DNA of 6,995 nt from contig JAQVUB010000130.1 in assembly GCA_028699735.1 (NCBI GenBank), positions 1 to 6,995 of the forward strand, read 5' to 3'. How positions within the stretch are numbered: position 1 is the first letter of the stretch; the number at the start of each line of letters is the position of its first letter. Origin of the DNA: Lentisphaeria bacterium. Lineage in GTDB: Bacteria; Verrucomicrobiota; Lentisphaeria; Oligosphaerales; Oligosphaeraceae. The notes below the pieces were generated by a model, which saw only the letters and a list, made by a program, of their open reading frames with translations, was not told the DNA's origin and searched no databases. Both the position numbers and the translations under genes were made by a program. Shown here piece by piece: positions 4,407-6,995 of the stretch.

Positions 4407-6175
4407 TTTTTCCAAGCGTGTTCCATGACTTTCTGCAGGACTGGTGCCGCAACTCGTCCGCCGCCGCCGCCATGTTCGACGATGGCCACTCCAATCAGGC
4501 GCGGCGCTTCTGCTGGCAGTGCCGCAATGCACCAGGCATGCGCTGTCTGATCGCTGACTTCCGCAGTGCCAGTTTTGCCCAGAACTTCGACGCCCGGAAT
4601 GCGCAAAGCATGCCCCGTGCCGCCACCGCCATAAACGCATTGCAGCATGCCCTGCCGGATCAGCGAGAGACTCTGCTCAGACCAGGCAAAGGTCTCCAAA
4701 AGCTGCACGGGTTCGTCCAGCAGAATTTTTGGCTGAAAGCGGTTTCCCGTCAGCAGAATCGAGGTTGAAACTGCCATTTGCAGCGGAGAAACGAGCCATT
4801 TGCCCTGGCCAATGCCGGCATATGCGGAATCATCGTCATCCCAACGCGGAGCCTGCAGGCGGTGCTGGCGTACCCAGTCTGGCGAATAAGTGATTCCGGA
4901 GCTTTCCTGTTTGTAGAGGATGGTATTCATTTTCTGACCGAAGGCGAAATTCTGCGCAAATTCATTCCAGCCGTTTTTGCCCATTTTTTTTCCGAGGGTG
5001 CAGAAGTAAGTATTGCAGGATTTGGCGATGGCCTCGATGAGGGCGATATTGCCATGTCCAAAGCGCTGATGACAAGCGATGCGGCGCTTTCCGGGCAGCT
5101 CGTACCAACCCGGGCAACGACAGGTTTCTTCGGGGGCGATCAGGCCTTTTTCGAGGGCATAGAGCGCCATAAAGGGCTTGATTGTCGAACCCGGCGGATA
5201 CGCACCGCCGACTGCCCGGTTGAATTGAGCCTGATTGGTCGTCCCCGGAATACTCGCGGATATATCAAAGCCCGGACAACTCGCCAGCACCATAATCTCC
5301 CCATTGGCGGCATCCAAAATCAACACCGCGCCGGAATAGGATTTTTCGGCAAAGAGGCCTTCGGCAAGCTGCTGGCATTCGAGGTCGATAGTCAGGTGGA
5401 CATCATTGCCGTTGATTGCCTTGCGGGATTCCAGGACGGTATTTCGGTAAGAGAGTACATCGGTCTGCAGGATTTCGCTGCCGCCGCTGCCGCGCAGTTC
5501 CGGGTTGAGCAGGTATTCCAGGCCGCTGCGTCCGACGGGTTCCTTGAAGTTGGCATTCCAGTACTGCTTTCTGTCCGGATCATCGGGTTCGCCAAGCCGG
5601 GTGAAACCGCGCAGCTGAGAAGCCGTGCCCGGGGAGTGATAAAGGCGTTTCCAGGAGAGCAGCAATTCCGTGCCGGGAAAATCCTGTTTGCGGGAATTCC
5701 ATCGTGCGATGGTGTCCGCATCTAGATCCTGCCAGAGCGGTATCGGCATCGGGGTGCGTTTGTCGAGATGCTGGCTGATCTGGTCGCGGTTGGGTTTAAA
5801 GCGGTAGAAATCCGGTCCGAGCCAGAGCGCCAGTTCAGAAATTGCGGCATTGATCTTTTCAAGGGTGATTCGCCTTGTATCTCGTGGATCGCGCACGAGA
5901 TCCGGGCGGATGACGAGTGTATACATTGGCACGGTATAATTGAGACGGGTGCCATTACGGTCACAGATGCTGCCGCGCTTTGCCGGCACATAGAGTTTGC
6001 GGGTTTGCTGTTGCTGACTCTGCAAAGTCAGGTTCTCGCTCTGGAAAATCTGCACCCAGGCAATACAGGCGAGCAGGAGCAGGATTACCGCCAGAAAGAA
6101 AATACACAGGCTGCGGTTGTTGCGGCGCTGACGCTGCAAAATCAGGGAAGCGCTTGCAGGGTCATGATCAGACAT
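4397..6175 (-). CDS. mrdA: Penicillin-binding protein 2, elongasome DD-transpeptidase
   Basis: PBP2 is the class B transpeptidase that cross-links peptidoglycan during lateral growth, together with RodA, MreC and MreD. The 592-residue protein has a short cytoplasmic tail, one membrane anchor (about 22-44), then the pedestal/dimerisation domain with RGSICDRNG (68-75) and VGRSGLEYLLNPELRG (214-229). The transpeptidase domain has S330-T-I-K333 (nucleophile in PPGSTIKP), S386-C-N388 (SxN) and K534-T-G-T (KTG), ending with VEHGGGGGRVAAP. All catalytic motifs are intact and length is normal. Cysteines and histidines at 352/354, 368, 374 and 387 surround the SxN region and may bind zinc. The start at 6175 overlaps mreD by eight bases, suggesting translational coupling. 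The longer frame up to 6247 only overlaps mreD. RodA is not encoded next to it. Confidence 0.96.
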   Translation of the reverse strand: MSDHDPASASLILQRQRRNNRSLCIFFLAVILLLLACIAWVQIFQSENLTLQSQQQQTRKLYVPAKRGSICDRNGTRLNYTVPMYTLVIRPDLVRDPRDTRRITLEKINAAISELALWLGPDFYRFKPNRDQISQHLDKRTPMPIPLWQDLDADTIARWNSRKQDFPGTELLLSWKRLYHSPGTASQLRGFTRLGEPDDPDRKQYWNANFKEPVGRSGLEYLLNPELRGSGGSEILQTDVLSYRNTVLESRKAINGNDVHLTIDLECQQLAEGLFAEKSYSGAVLILDAANGEIMVLASCPGFDISASIPGTTNQAQFNRAVGGAYPPGSTIKPFMALYALEKGLIAPEETCRCPGWYELPGKRRIACHQRFGHGNIALIEAIAKSCNTYFCTLGKKMGKNGWNEFAQNFAFGQKMNTILYKQESSGITYSPDWVRQHRLQAPRWDDDDSAYAGIGQGKWLVSPLQMAVSTSILLTGNRFQPKILLDEPVQLLETFAWSEQSLSLIRQGMLQCVYGGGGTGHALRIPGVEVLGKTGTAEVSDQTAHAWCIAALPAEAPRLIGVAIVEHGGGGGRVAAPVLQKVMEHAWKNLF

Positions 6176-6785
6176 CTTTCGGCCTGCTGAAAATGCGTTC
6201 AAGAAAACCCAGGCTGGCAAAAAGAACCGGTCCGGCCGCCAATGCATTTACCAGCAGCGCCAACAGAAAATATTTAGGCAACAGAGCCAGTCGAGCCGCA
6301 GGAGCGAGCCCGCCGGCAAAAAACAGGAGCTGCATCAGCACAAAAGCGCTTGTCGCCAGCGCACAGGAAAAAACAATGGCGGCAATGGGAGTTTTCGGCA
6401 GGGGAAAACGTTCGCTGATCAGGCTGGCGGCAAAAGCGGTGACCACCAGCATAAGGACATGGGTGCCGGGCGTCTGGAAAAAAGCCGCATCGAGCATGAT
6501 GCCACCAGGGATCGCCAGCAGCAAAGCCGGTAACAAGCCAAAACGGATGCTCAGAAAAGCAAAGAAAATCACCGCGGGATAGAGCGGAATCTCTTCAAAA
6601 TAATGCGGCCAGATACTGTGCAGCCCACAGAAAAAACTGAGAAAAAACAGGCTGGACAGACTTAAATAACAATAACGCCAGACCCCGCCGCGGGAAAAGA
6701 AAAATTCCCGCAACAGCTCCGCATGGAAGGAAATATGCACTTCCAGCAGACTGCGTTTCGATTGGTCTGTAAGGGAAAATTCCAT
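6168..6785 (-). CDS. mreD: Rod shape-determining membrane protein MreD
   Basis: The 205-residue protein is highly hydrophobic, with about five or six membrane helices (roughly 38-57, 68-92, 108-124, 133-157 and 171-195). The segment PGGIMLDAAFFQTPGTHVLM (93-112) resembles the conserved G-x-x-x-D region of MreD. With mreC directly upstream and mrdA overlapping downstream, the gene order identifies it more firmly than sequence alone. MreD is a small inner-membrane partner of MreC in the cell-elongation complex. It is longer than the common 160-170 residues because of a polar N-terminal arm of about 35 residues. The ATG at 6785 directly follows the A-run of a repeat and lacks a clear Shine-Dalgarno; a GTG seven codons earlier lies inside the repeat and is less likely. 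Confidence 0.83.
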   Translation of the reverse strand: MEFSLTDQSKRSLLEVHISFHAELLREFFFSRGGVWRYCYLSLSSLFFLSFFCGLHSIWPHYFEEIPLYPAVIFFAFLSIRFGLLPALLLAIPGGIMLDAAFFQTPGTHVLMLVVTAFAASLISERFPLPKTPIAAIVFSCALATSAFVLMQLLFFAGGLAPAARLALLPKYFLLALLVNALAAGPVLFASLGFLERIFSRPKDV

Positions 6786-6860
6786 TTTTTTTACCACGAA
6801 AAGCACGAAAGCGCACGATTTTTTTTCGTGCTTTTTTGTGGTTTTCGTTGTTAAAAAAGC
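6786..6860. repeat. Palindromic pair of A-tract repeats between mreC and mreD
   Basis: Two A-tract repeats face each other. The left copy has ACG cores at 6796, 6805 and 6815. The right copy has plus-strand CGT/TGT cores at 6827, 6837 and 6846. At the centre GCACGA (6813-6818) pairs with TCGTGC (6826-6831) around a loop of seven Ts. In the direction of mre transcription (minus strand) no T-run follows the stem, so it should not be a strong terminator for the operon; in plus direction six Ts follow. Together with two flanking bases it fills the whole 77-base gap between the two genes. Confidence 0.85.
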
Positions 6861-6862
6861 AT

Positions 6863-6995
6863 TTACAGCTTGGGTGGTATAGCGACGAGGACGAAGCGGA
6901 GCTTATCGAGGCTGGCTATGGGTTTGAGCTGGTAGCGGTACGCTCCGGCGGTATCGGTTTCGATTTCGCTGATGTGCCCAATGGGGATATCTTCG
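6863..6995 (-). CDS. mreC: C-terminal fragment of rod shape-determining protein MreC (5' end outside window)
   Basis: Reading the minus strand from the right edge gives 43 residues and a TAA stop at 6865-6863. The peptide includes IPIGHISEIETDTAGAYRYQ, followed by LKPIASLDKLRFVLVAI. This is the typical end of MreC: a G-x-[VI]-x-x-I strand, an acidic-Gly turn, then x-V-x-P-x-A-x-L-x-x-L-x-x-V-x-V. MreC is the periplasmic scaffold of the elongasome and activates PBP2. Its place immediately ahead of mreD and mrdA supports the call. Only the C-terminal end is visible, so signal anchor and coiled coil cannot be checked. Just after the stop comes ATGC and then the TTTTTTAACAACG end of a repeat. Confidence 0.85.
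   Translation of the reverse strand, partial: EDIPIGHISEIETDTAGAYRYQLKPIASLDKLRFVLVAIPPKL

Noticed and set aside
4366..4494. N-terminal extension of the serine hydrolase (FFNNEKTQKNTKK)
   Set aside because: It reads through the A-tract repeat and the 3' end of mrdA in another frame and gives no signal peptide or known domain.
4778..5725. Long plus-strand open frame of 315 codons
   Set aside because: It is antisense to PBP2, whose catalytic motifs are intact. It is a by-product of codon composition.
6176..6247. 24-residue N-terminal extension of PBP2
   Set aside because: It overlaps mreD further. The MSDHDP start at 6175 places the membrane anchor at the usual distance and gives the typical short operon overlap.
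6786..6860. Terminator for mreC
   Set aside because: In the minus-strand direction the central stem is not followed by a T-run, and the downstream mreD and mrdA need continued transcription.

Overview
This window looks like ordinary chromosome from a Gram-negative, rod- or ovoid-type bacterium. It carries part of a cell-elongation operon (end of mreC, mreD, mrdA/PBP2), proline biosynthesis (proA), a TrmH-family RNA methyltransferase, a small nitroreductase and a beta-lactamase-fold serine hydrolase. No gene here fixes the taxon. The dense A/T-rich interspersed repeats of the type TTAAC(C/A)ACGAAAA, and the GGCTAAAGCC-type repeats, are the kind I associate with Lentisphaerae/Verrucomicrobia/Planctomycetes-like genomes; that is a weak inference.

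Layout, left to right. 1-100 (-): N-terminus of a membrane protein that runs off the left edge. 101-418: a 318-base spacer with a G-rich stretch, three tandem 48-bp REP-like units and one copy of the A-tract repeat. 419-1282 (+): TrmH-family methyltransferase. 1337-1849 (+): nitroreductase. 1850-1986: a large imperfect palindrome built from two opposed A-tract repeats, with a terminator-like core. 2023-3321 (+): proA. 3352-4365 (-): serine hydrolase, convergent with proA. 4397-6175 (-): PBP2. 6168-6785 (-): mreD, overlapping the PBP2 start by 8 bases. 6863-6995 (-): C-terminus of mreC, cut by the right edge.

The minus-strand block reads mreC > mreD > mrdA > serine hydrolase. MreC and MreD are the membrane scaffold of the elongasome and PBP2 is its transpeptidase. 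The usual partner rodA does not follow mrdA; a serine hydrolase without a visible signal peptide does.

The most striking feature is not a gene. One repeat family fills almost every gap between genes: after trmH, after the nitroreductase, between proA and the hydrolase, between mrdA and the hydrolase, and between mreC and mreD. Its core is TTTTTTAAC(C/A)ACGAAAA followed by ACGAAAARAC-like units spaced 9-10 bp apart, so its A-tracts are phased with the DNA helix. In five of five testable cases the T-run/TTAAC end lies at, or within a few bases of, the stop codon of a gene on the same strand. In two genes (mrdA and the hydrolase) the stop codon itself is the TAA of the repeat.
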